Part shown: positions 1-4,935 of the stretch, in pieces
How the letters are laid out: every line of letters starts with the position of its first letter
Numbering within the stretch: position 1 is the stretch's first letter
Origin: Microcaldota archaeon
GTDB lineage: Archaea; Micrarchaeota; Micrarchaeia; Anstonellales; Bilamarchaeaceae
NCBI GenBank assembly: GCA_016180665.1
Contig: JACPAS010000105.1
Span: 1-5,463, forward strand
Direction: 5' to 3'
DNA: 5,463 nt
The notes under the pieces: generated by a model
The model's database searches: none
Told to the model about the DNA's origin: nothing
What the model saw: only the letters and a program-made list of their open reading frames with translations
Translations under genes and position numbers: made by a program

Positions 1-315
1 TTTCTTTTTTTTTTGCTCTTTTAGGAGGTTTTTCTCTGCTTCTGAAAAAGTTGATGTAACAAACGCTGGCGTGCGCTTTTCAAATTTTATCGAGATTAAC
101 TTTTGAAGAACTGCACGTTCTGGAGTTTCTATTCTCAATTCTTTCTTCTGGGGTGGTTCTGGTTTTTTTGAATTTGTTGGTTTTTCAAAGGTAAGCAAGT
201 AGATCCCATCCTTTGCAGGAGTTAGTTCTAGCTCTTCAACTACCATAAACTCCTCTGGAAGCTCAACATAGCATTTATCATTTTTCTTTAGAATTCGGAA
301 TTTCATTGGAATCAT
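1..315 (-). CDS. Conserved archaeal hypothetical protein, AbrB-like N-terminus plus probable winged helix (3' end beyond window)
   Basis: An open minus-strand frame gives 105 residues and continues past the left edge. I know no named function. Residues 4-44 (KFRILKK...CYVELPEEF...LELTPAKDGIYLL) have the short-strand pattern of a SpoVT/AbrB-like fold: a hydrophobic strand, a 'V-LP-EF' motif, an acidic-hydrophobic strand, a turn and another strand. A Pro/Lys-rich linker follows (45-60). Residues 64-104 (TPERAVLQKLISIKFEKRTP, then a helix with SEAEKNLLKE) look like the start of a winged-helix unit. A DNA-binding or regulatory role is an inference from this architecture. Two in-frame ATGs exist, at 315 and 306. 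The TATA-like box at 341-331 predicts transcription starting near 311, which favours the shorter MKFRIL start at 306. The gene is divergent from the membrane protein starting at 411. Near the window edge a run of ten A residues (5-14) encodes Lys codons. Confidence 0.75.
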   Translation of the reverse strand, partial: MIPMKFRILKKNDKCYVELPEEFMVVEELELTPAKDGIYLLTFEKPTNSKKPEPPQKKELRIETPERAVLQKLISIKFEKRTPAFVTSTFSEAEKNLLKEQKKKK

Positions 316-330
316 GTATTTTACTTACTC

Positions 331-341
331 AATAATTAAAA
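331..341 (-). promoter_or_regulatory. TATA box of the minus-strand gene 1-315
   Basis: Read on the minus strand, the sequence is TTTTAATTATT, preceded by AAAGGA as a possible BRE (347-342). The usual archaeal TATA-to-start spacing puts initiation near 311. That is between the two candidate ATGs (315 and 306), so the mRNA would be leaderless or nearly so. The match is weaker than the TTTAAATA boxes elsewhere in the window. Confidence 0.5.
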
Positions 342-344
342 TCC

Positions 345-365
345 TTTATGGGCAATTACCATAAA
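345..365. promoter_or_regulatory. Inverted repeat, candidate operator in divergent promoter
   Basis: Perfect 7-bp arms TTTATGG (345-351) and CCATAAA (359-365) flank a 7-nt spacer. The dyad lies between the two divergent TATA boxes. Its left arm overlaps the BRE position of the minus-strand gene, and its right arm ends about 16 bp before the plus-strand TATA box. This is where a dimeric HTH or AbrB-type regulator could control both genes. Binding is an inference; a chance dyad cannot be excluded in AT-rich DNA. Confidence 0.4.
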
Positions 366-381
366 ACCACTAAAAACAACA

Positions 382-389
382 TTTAAATA
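382..389 (+). promoter_or_regulatory. TATA box of the HicA-like membrane protein gene
   Basis: A perfect TTTAAATA box whose first T is exactly 29 nt upstream of the ATG at 411. With initiation about 26 nt downstream of the box centre, the transcript should begin at the start codon itself. No Shine-Dalgarno-like sequence lies between box and ATG, which agrees with a leaderless mRNA. Confidence 0.75.
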
Positions 390-410
390 CCTAACCTTTC
401 TAAACTACTT

Positions 411-1835
411 ATGGCGAGATTTAGGGGATCCAGAGCTAGCGCTGCAAAAATCAATACTGAACAGCCCAAACCAGTAGATAGAACTTCTAGGCTGGTAATA
501 GCAGAGGGAGCAATAGGTGCAGGCGTTGCTGCAATAACTGCAATCACTGAGTTTAATAGATTGGGGGAGTCCAAGCGAGCTTTAGAAGTTGCTCGTAAGA
601 AGAATAAACATACTGATGCTCCTTTTAGAGCAGAAAGCCATAAAGCACTGCTTGGAAGTGGACCTGAAGCTGAAGCAGCTTATAACTACATTCTAAGCCA
701 TGGCGGCGCTGCTGTAGGAGACTTGGAATGGCTTGCTTTGAGGGAAGTATTCGAATCTAACAGACTACCGTTTAGTAAGGACTATGTTGATCCGTCAAGG
801 CCAGAGTTAGTTACAGAAGCATTAGAGAGTGTGGCATTCCGCAATATAGAAATTAGCTTAGATCTTGAACGATGGAAAGCAGTTAGGAAGCAAATAAGCA
901 CTTCTGAAATAAGGAACGGTGATGAAGCTGAGACACATCTGAAAGAACATGTTAACGAAGCTGTAAGAATAACAAGCTCGATTCAAGAATTAGATGATCG
1001 TAGCAACAATGTTGGTGCTAACTCGTTGCTTGCAGGAATAGCAACTAGTGGTTCTCTAATTTTTATTACATTGATTGCACTGTTGATCCGTAAATTTAGA
1101 ATGAGAGAAAGGAGACCTAAAGAAAAGGTTAATGAAATACCGCCTAATCTTCAGGAACCAAGAGAAGTTAAAGGAGGAGTAGTTCAACCAGCCAAACCAG
1201 CTCCTAAAGTTAAAATTCAGCAAAAACTTCAGCCACCTAGACGAGATGAAAAGAGAAGACCTAGAGCAGTTACTTTTGAGGATGAGCTGGAACACGCAAA
1301 GGAAAGACTTGCTAGAGTACTTGGCGCTGCTACTGCAGAGGACATAACTAAACATATCGACACTCAAAGCAAAGTTGGCGCTGATATCTTGAATGAGGTA
1401 TTAAAAAGCCGCCATAGGAGAATGGAGGTTGAAGGTTTAGATAAAGTATTAGAAAGGGTTATAAGGAATGAAAAGGCAAAAGACCAAAAGGATGAACCTG
1501 CAGTAGAAGAAATTCCCGTTGAAGAACCACGATTAAAAAAATACAAACACCCAATGAGACTAGAAAGAAGAGAAGGCTTAAGACCTAGAGAATTTGCCGC
1601 TTTACTAAGAGAGTATGGCTTTGGAATTGGAGAAAAAGATGGTAATGGCCATGTACAGGTTACTTACAATGGAGAATCTATAAGAAATAGAGAAGGAAGA
1701 GTAGTGGTTTTTTCTTTCGGCTCTTCTTCCAAACCAATAAGTAGAGGAGTTGCGAAACAAGTAATTGATGATTGCGTGGAATTTTTAGAAGCTTTAGAAA
1801 CTAGTGGAATCCAAAGACCACAAAATGGAATTTAA
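411..1835 (+). CDS. Membrane-anchored protein with C-terminal HicA-like domain
   Basis: This is a 474-residue protein that I do not recognise as a whole. A basic N-terminus (R3, R5, R8, K13) precedes a weakly hydrophobic Gly/Ala-rich segment at 28-47 that could be a first membrane helix. Residues 50-200 are a mixed-charge, mostly helical region. A convincing membrane helix lies at 203-226 (SLLAGIATSGSLIFITLIAL) and is followed by a strongly basic stretch (227-239), so by the positive-inside rule the C-terminal half is cytoplasmic. Residues 240-285 are a Pro/Lys/Arg-rich linker, 286-358 are charged helices, and 359-385 form a second linker. Residues 389-460 match the HicA layout: helix (PREFAALLREYGF), strand pair with H414 at the position of HicA's GSH histidine, strand VVVFSFG, then a KPISRGVAKQVIDD helix. 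Family knowledge makes HicA an RNA-cleaving toxin; activity here is inferred and no HicB gene is adjacent. The start is fixed by the TATA box at 382-389. Confidence 0.85.
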   Translation: MARFRGSRASAAKINTEQPKPVDRTSRLVIAEGAIGAGVAAITAITEFNRLGESKRALEVARKKNKHTDAPFRAESHKALLGSGPEAEAAYNYILSHGGAAVGDLEWLALREVFESNRLPFSKDYVDPSRPELVTEALESVAFRNIEISLDLERWKAVRKQISTSEIRNGDEAETHLKEHVNEAVRITSSIQELDDRSNNVGANSLLAGIATSGSLIFITLIALLIRKFRMRERRPKEKVNEIPPNLQEPREVKGGVVQPAKPAPKVKIQQKLQPPRRDEKRRPRAVTFEDELEHAKERLARVLGAATAEDITKHIDTQSKVGADILNEVLKSRHRRMEVEGLDKVLERVIRNEKAKDQKDEPAVEEIPVEEPRLKKYKHPMRLERREGLRPREFAALLREYGFGIGEKDGNGHVQVTYNGESIRNREGRVVVFSFGSSSKPISRGVAKQVIDDCVEFLEALETSGIQRPQNGI

Positions 1836-1840
1836 TAATC

Positions 1841-1848
1841 TATTTTAA
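1841..1848 (+). promoter_or_regulatory. TATA box of the DUF1624 acyltransferase gene
   Basis: TATTTTAA lies in the 35-bp gap after the stop at 1835. Its core (TTTTAA from 1843) is 28 nt from the ATG at 1871, the same geometry as the other leaderless genes here. It suggests the acyltransferase has its own promoter and need not depend on read-through from the upstream gene. No convincing BRE is visible. Confidence 0.55.
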
Positions 1849-1870
1849 CTAAGCCAACTAAAACAATAGT

Positions 1871-2581
1871 ATGGGCAAAAGGTTTATAGAAATTGATGCA
1901 CTGCGCGGAATAGCAATCCTGATGATGGTTCTATTTCATTTTGTATTTGACCTGAAATTTTTGGGGATTTATGATATAGAACCTTATGAAGGTTTTTGGC
2001 TTATTTTTCAACGGACAACGGCCTCGCTTTTTATTTTGCTGGTTGGAATTGGACTTTCACTAATGAACCAGAAATATGGAAATAATTATTTGACTTATTT
2101 TAAACGCGGGTTATTTATTTTAGGTCTGGGTTTTTTGGTAACTTTAGCCACATACATTTATCCTGGAGAAGGCGTAATTGTTTTTGGAATTCTGCATTTT
2201 ATAGGAATTTCAATTCTGGTTACCCCATTATTCTTTAGATTTAATTATTTGAATTTGGGTTTTGCTGCGTTGATTATATTTGCAGGATTTAATTTGTGGA
2301 CAGTAGATACCAACTTACTAATTTGGCTAGGCCTTGCCCCTGAATATTTCTACACACTTGATTATTTCCCGCTTCTTCCGTGGTTTGGATTAGTTTTGAT
2401 TGGGTTAGTTTTAGGGAAATATTTTTATAACAGAGAAGAACCAGGAATAGAGTTAAATTTGAAAGGAAAGCTAGTCCAAAGTTTAGCCTACCTGGGGCAA
2501 AAATCTTTACTAATTTATCTAATCCACCAGCCAATAATTTTAGGCATTTTACTTTTAGCTACTGGAAAGTTAAGTTTTTAG
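1871..2581 (+). CDS. DUF1624/HGSNAT-type membrane acyltransferase
   Basis: This is a 236-residue polytopic membrane protein. The N-terminus (FIEIDALRGIAILMMVLFHF, then VFDL) is the hallmark of the DUF1624/heparan-alpha-glucosaminide N-acetyltransferase catalytic family. It has D9, L11-R12-G13, then H23 and D27 in the first membrane helix. Further hydrophobic helices lie at about 49-66, 77-94, 102-121, 127-142, 166-184 and 210-229. Conserved-looking polar residues in or near the membrane are H109 (GILHFIG) and H219 (LIYLIHQP). The family moves acyl groups across or at the cytoplasmic membrane; the acceptor in archaea is unknown, and I infer only a cell-envelope acyl transfer. The length fits compact prokaryotic members. 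The start at 1871 follows a TATA box at leaderless spacing and lacks a Shine-Dalgarno. The stop is 6 bp from the stop of the convergent gene. Confidence 0.85.
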   Translation: MGKRFIEIDALRGIAILMMVLFHFVFDLKFLGIYDIEPYEGFWLIFQRTTASLFILLVGIGLSLMNQKYGNNYLTYFKRGLFILGLGFLVTLATYIYPGEGVIVFGILHFIGISILVTPLFFRFNYLNLGFAALIIFAGFNLWTVDTNLLIWLGLAPEYFYTLDYFPLLPWFGLVLIGLVLGKYFYNREEPGIELNLKGKLVQSLAYLGQKSLLIYLIHQPIILGILLLATGKLSF

Positions 2582-2587
2582 AAAAAA
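2575..2587. terminator. Compact bidirectional oligo-T terminator between convergent genes
   Basis: The plus strand reads TTTTT at 2575-2579, inside the last codons and stop of the acyltransferase. The minus strand reads TTTTTT at 2587-2582, directly after the TGA of the opposing gene. Archaeal RNA polymerase can terminate on U-tracts without a hairpin, so this 13-bp block may serve both genes. The minus-direction tract is the longer and more convincing; the plus-direction one is short. Confidence 0.45.
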
Positions 2588-3427
2588 TCAAAGAAAACTC
2601 ATTACAAAAACACTTCCTTCTTTGCCTTTAGCCTCAACTTTCACAAGCACATGATCGGCTTCAGAAAGTATGGTTCCCTCAAATTTTGGATCCTGATTAA
2701 CTAAGCCCATACAACCATCAGTTGCAGAGACCACGTTAGAGGGTCTATCAGCACCAATCCCAGAAGTAAATGTTACCTTCATCTTTTTCCCCTGGGCAAA
2801 AACTGCATAATGAAATCCACCAGGAGGAAATTCAATAACTACTGGTTTGTCAGTCTTAACATCATATCTGAAAACACTAACCTTAACCCCGCGAACCACT
2901 TCATCCAGTAAAGTCACCCGACCAGAACCAGAGTCAAACTCAGAACTAACTAATTGAACTCTTCCAGGATTCCTTTTTTCACCAAAAGTAAGATTGATTT
3001 TTACTGCAAAGCTAACCGGGCCGTCTAACCCCGTTTGAAAGAAGCCCACATCTCCCGAAACAATTAGAGTAGATAAATCATTGACTGCCTTTATTACATC
3101 TGCCGCCCGCTGAGCTATTAAAAATGGGACCCCGGTAACCTTAGCAGAGCCGCCAAATAAAATAATTGAATCAACATTATCCAGAAGAGGCCCTTGAAAT
3201 ACGCCATTAACCGTATAACCCCCGACTCCTTCAATTCTTTCTGAAGGAACCAGGTTTGTAACAACCCGGTTTGTAACAACTATCCTGGTTACAGGGGGAG
3301 TTACATGGTTTGCAGCCAATGCAGGTTTGAACCAGTCTTCAGGAATAGGCAAAGGAAAGGAACGATCTCTTGTTTCTTTTTTAGTGAATTTTGTAATTGC
3401 CACACCAGGTAATTGTAATCTTTTCAT
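2588..3427 (-). CDS. Hypothetical soluble beta-rich protein, unrecognised
   Basis: This is a 279-residue protein whose family I do not recognise. It has no signal peptide or membrane helix and one cysteine (C239). Residues 1-45 are basic and Pro-rich. From about 48 to the C-terminus it is dominated by short alternating hydrophobic strands with Gly/Asp turns (for example SIILFGG 87-93, VSFAVKINLTFG 138-149, YAVFAQGKKMKVTF 207-220, HVLVKVEAKGKEGSVFVMSF 259-278). One helix, AQRAADVIKAVNDL (105-118), interrupts this. The pattern suggests a beta-sandwich or virion-like fold, but nothing more specific. Residues 50-59 hold a tandem VVTNR/VVTNL repeat. The frame stays open upstream to an ATG at 3586, but that start would overlap purB and its promoter. 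The ATG at 3427 has a TATA box at the right distance and a GGTG motif 5 nt before it. It is divergent from purB and convergent with the acyltransferase gene. Confidence 0.75.
   Translation of the reverse strand: MKRLQLPGVAITKFTKKETRDRSFPLPIPEDWFKPALAANHVTPPVTRIVVTNRVVTNLVPSERIEGVGGYTVNGVFQGPLLDNVDSIILFGGSAKVTGVPFLIAQRAADVIKAVNDLSTLIVSGDVGFFQTGLDGPVSFAVKINLTFGEKRNPGRVQLVSSEFDSGSGRVTLLDEVVRGVKVSVFRYDVKTDKPVVIEFPPGGFHYAVFAQGKKMKVTFTSGIGADRPSNVVSATDGCMGLVNQDPKFEGTILSEADHVLVKVEAKGKEGSVFVMSFL
3251..3280 (-). repeat. Tandem 15-bp duplication within coding sequence
   Basis: Two adjacent 15-bp units (3266-3280 and 3251-3265) differ at one base (CGG versus CTG in the last codon) and encode VVTNR then VVTNL. 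Near-identity at the third codon positions indicates a recent in-frame duplication rather than convergent protein sequence. Confidence 0.85.
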
Positions 3428-3432
3428 AACTC

Positions 3433-3436
3433 CACC
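3433..3436 (-). promoter_or_regulatory. Shine-Dalgarno-like GGTG of the gene starting at 3427
   Basis: The predicted 11-nt leader reads GTGGTGGAGTT before the ATG. GGTG, complementary to the archaeal 16S 3' end, sits 5 nt upstream of the start codon. It supports 3427 over the further upstream ATGs. This is the only minus-strand start in the window with a recognisable ribosome binding site. Confidence 0.5.
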
Positions 3437-3459
3437 ACAAATCTCTATATTGCAAAACC

Positions 3460-3470
3460 TATTAAAATAA
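3460..3470 (-). promoter_or_regulatory. TATA box of the minus-strand hypothetical gene
   Basis: On the minus strand the sequence is TTATTTTAATA. The core TTTTAATA begins at 3467, predicting initiation near 3438 and a leader of about 11 nt before the ATG at 3427. It lies about 20 bp from the divergent purB TATA box, so pre-initiation complexes at the two promoters could interfere. Confidence 0.6.
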
Positions 3471-3482
3471 GATGGATCGTAG

Positions 3483-3496
3483 AAAAGCCTTTTAAT
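3483..3496 (+). promoter_or_regulatory. BRE and TATA box of purB
   Basis: AAAAGC (3483-3488, BRE-like) is followed by CTTTTAAT. The first T of TTTTAA (3490) is exactly 29 nt upstream of the ATG at 3519, with no Shine-Dalgarno between. This matches the leaderless geometry of the gene at 411. Confidence 0.7.
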
Positions 3497-3518
3497 CCTC
3501 AATTTTCTAGTTATATGC

Positions 3519-4835
3519 ATGAGCATTTCCCCTTTCGAAGACAGATACAAAACTGAGATGAATGAAATTTTTGAAGAAGAGAACAAACTAAAAAAATGGA
3601 TAGAAGTAGAATTAGCTCTGGCAAAAGTTCATGCTGAATTAGGCAACATTCCAAAAGACGCTGTTAAAAAGATCGAGAGTGGGGCTAAAAAAGTAAAGCT
3701 AGAACGAGTAAAGGAGATTGAAGAGGAAATTCATCATGATTTAATGGCAATGGTGAAAGCCCTGACAGAACAATCCGGAGATGCAGGAAAATACATCCAT
3801 CTCGGAGCAACCAGTTATGATATTGAAGATACTGCAACTGCTTTGATTTTTGGAGATGCAATTAGTCTGATAAAAACAAGATTAAAAGACCTCAAAAAAA
3901 CATTAAAGGAATTAGCGCTTAAACATAAAAAATTAGTCTGCATAGGAAGAACACACGGCCAGCATGCAACGCCTACTACGTATGGAATGAAATTTGCAAT
4001 CTATTTTCAGGAAACAAAAAGAAATTTAGAAAGATTAGAACAAGCAGAAAAAAGAATTTTAGTTGGAAAAATGTCAGGTGCAACTGGAACTATGGCAACA
4101 TTTGAAGGAAACGGAAAACAGATTCAGGAAAAGGTGATGAAAAGTTTAGGCTTAAAGCCAGCAGAAATCTCAAATCAGGTTATTCAGCGGGACCGCCATT
4201 CTGAAGTTATCTACGTTCTCGCTTCAACTGCAGCACTCCTGGAAAAAATTGCAAAAGAGATAAGGAATTTGCAGCGTACTGAAATCGGAGAACTTGGAGA
4301 AGCTTTTGGTTCAAAACAAGTAGGTTCATCAACGATGCCTCACAAAAGAAATCCACACAAAAGCGAGAGGGTTTGCAGTCTTGCAAGATTGGTTCGTGCA
4401 AATGTATTAACTGCCTTGGAGGATATTCCACTAGAGCATGAACGTGATTTGACCAATTCAGCAAATGAACGTGCTATCTTTTCAGAGTCTTTTATTTGTA
4501 CGGATTTTATGCTAAAAGAAATGATAAAACTCCTTGAAGGATTGAATTTTTCTGAAGCAAACATCAAAAGAAACTTAAGATTAACACAAGGCCTGATTAT
4601 GGCAGAGAGATTGATGATTTTTCTAACTAATAAAAAGAAGTTTGGAAGGCAGGAAGCCCATGAAATTGTAAGACAAATTGCCCAGGCTGCTTTTGAAAAA
4701 AATGTCCATATGAAAGAAATGGTCAAAAGAAGCAAAATTGGCCTGATTCTTAGGGACAATGAATTAGATGAGATCTTTAATGAAACTACTTATATTGGGG
4801 AAGCGGAAAGAATTGTGGAAGAATCTGTAAAATAA
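3519..4835 (+). CDS. purB: Adenylosuccinate lyase
   Basis: PurB of the fumarase/aspartase superfamily releases fumarate twice in purine synthesis: SAICAR to AICAR and adenylosuccinate to AMP. It acts in the cytosol as a homotetramer with shared active sites. The 438 residues are near the usual archaeal length. Visible motifs in order are IHHDLMAMV (71-79), the TSYDIEDT substrate loop (98-105), GRTHGQHATPTTYG with catalytic-type H145 (143-156), SNQVIQRDRHSE (218-229), and the superfamily signature GSSTMPHKRNP (269-279) with the flexible-loop serine S270/S271. HERDLTNSANER (307-318) follows. All expected active-site residues appear intact. The sequence resembles methanogen PurB closely, which supports an archaeal host. 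The start at 3519 is fixed by the TATA spacing; an ATG at 3515 is out of frame. No other purine gene is adjacent, so it appears monocistronic. Confidence 0.97.
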   Translation: MSISPFEDRYKTEMNEIFEEENKLKKWIEVELALAKVHAELGNIPKDAVKKIESGAKKVKLERVKEIEEEIHHDLMAMVKALTEQSGDAGKYIHLGATSYDIEDTATALIFGDAISLIKTRLKDLKKTLKELALKHKKLVCIGRTHGQHATPTTYGMKFAIYFQETKRNLERLEQAEKRILVGKMSGATGTMATFEGNGKQIQEKVMKSLGLKPAEISNQVIQRDRHSEVIYVLASTAALLEKIAKEIRNLQRTEIGELGEAFGSKQVGSSTMPHKRNPHKSERVCSLARLVRANVLTALEDIPLEHERDLTNSANERAIFSESFICTDFMLKEMIKLLEGLNFSEANIKRNLRLTQGLIMAERLMIFLTNKKKFGRQEAHEIVRQIAQAAFEKNVHMKEMVKRSKIGLILRDNELDEIFNETTYIGEAERIVEESVK

Positions 4836-4850
4836 TTCAATTTCGTTATA

Positions 4851-4862
4851 TTTTTTCTTTTT
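4851..4862 (+). terminator. Oligo-T terminator after purB
   Basis: TTTTTTCTTTTT begins 16 bp after the purB stop codon, with no stable hairpin before it. Such U-rich tracts are the standard intrinsic termination signal in archaea. It separates purB from the promoter of the next gene. Confidence 0.6.
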
Positions 4863-4875
4863 AAGTGGCTGATTA

Positions 4876-4900
4876 TATCTGAGATAAACCTTTTTAAATA
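4876..4900 (+). promoter_or_regulatory. Strong promoter of the last gene, with adjacent 11-bp palindrome
   Basis: TTTTTAAATA (4891-4900) contains a perfect TTTAAATA from 4893. By the geometry of the other genes, transcription should start near 4922. A perfect odd palindrome, TATCT-G-AGATA (4876-4886), directly abuts the BRE region (ATAAACC) and could be an operator; at this size it could also be chance. Confidence 0.65.
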
Positions 4901-4923
4901 AGAAGAAGTTATTCTACATAAAA

Positions 4924-4935
4924 ATGGATATGTGA
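4924..4935 (+). other. Candidate leaderless micro-ORF (Met-Asp-Met-stop)
   Basis: The first AUG after the predicted transcription start (about 4922) opens a three-codon frame, ATG GAT ATG TGA. Its stop overlaps the next ATG (4935) in a TGATG junction. It may be a coupling or attenuating leader ORF, or a relic of a former start. Whether it is translated cannot be judged from sequence. Confidence 0.3.

Noticed and set aside
1056..1546. Two minus-strand open frames (1056-1367 and 1364-1546) opposite the HicA-like gene
   Set aside because: They are Ser/Phe/Leu-rich shadows typical of the complement of Lys/Glu/Arg-rich coding sequence, and have no initiation signals.
2289..2534. Minus-strand open frame opposite the acyltransferase
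   Set aside because: It is an antisense shadow of transmembrane-encoding DNA, with no promoter or RBS.
3483..3493. AAAAG-C-CTTTT palindrome upstream of purB
   Set aside because: It coincides with the BRE and TATA elements and is explained by them, so there is no need to postulate an operator.
3515..3517. Alternative purB start codon
   Set aside because: It is out of frame with purB; ATG 3519 fits both the TATA spacing and the family N-terminus.
3428..3586. N-terminal extension of the minus-strand hypothetical gene to an ATG at 3586
   Set aside because: It would overlap the purB start and read through both divergent TATA boxes. The added residues look like translated promoter DNA, and ATG 3427 has a fitting TATA box and GGTG motif.
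4340..4759. 139-codon minus-strand open frame opposite purB
   Set aside because: It is the antisense shadow of a strongly conserved purB region, with no promoter or RBS and no sensible domain pattern.
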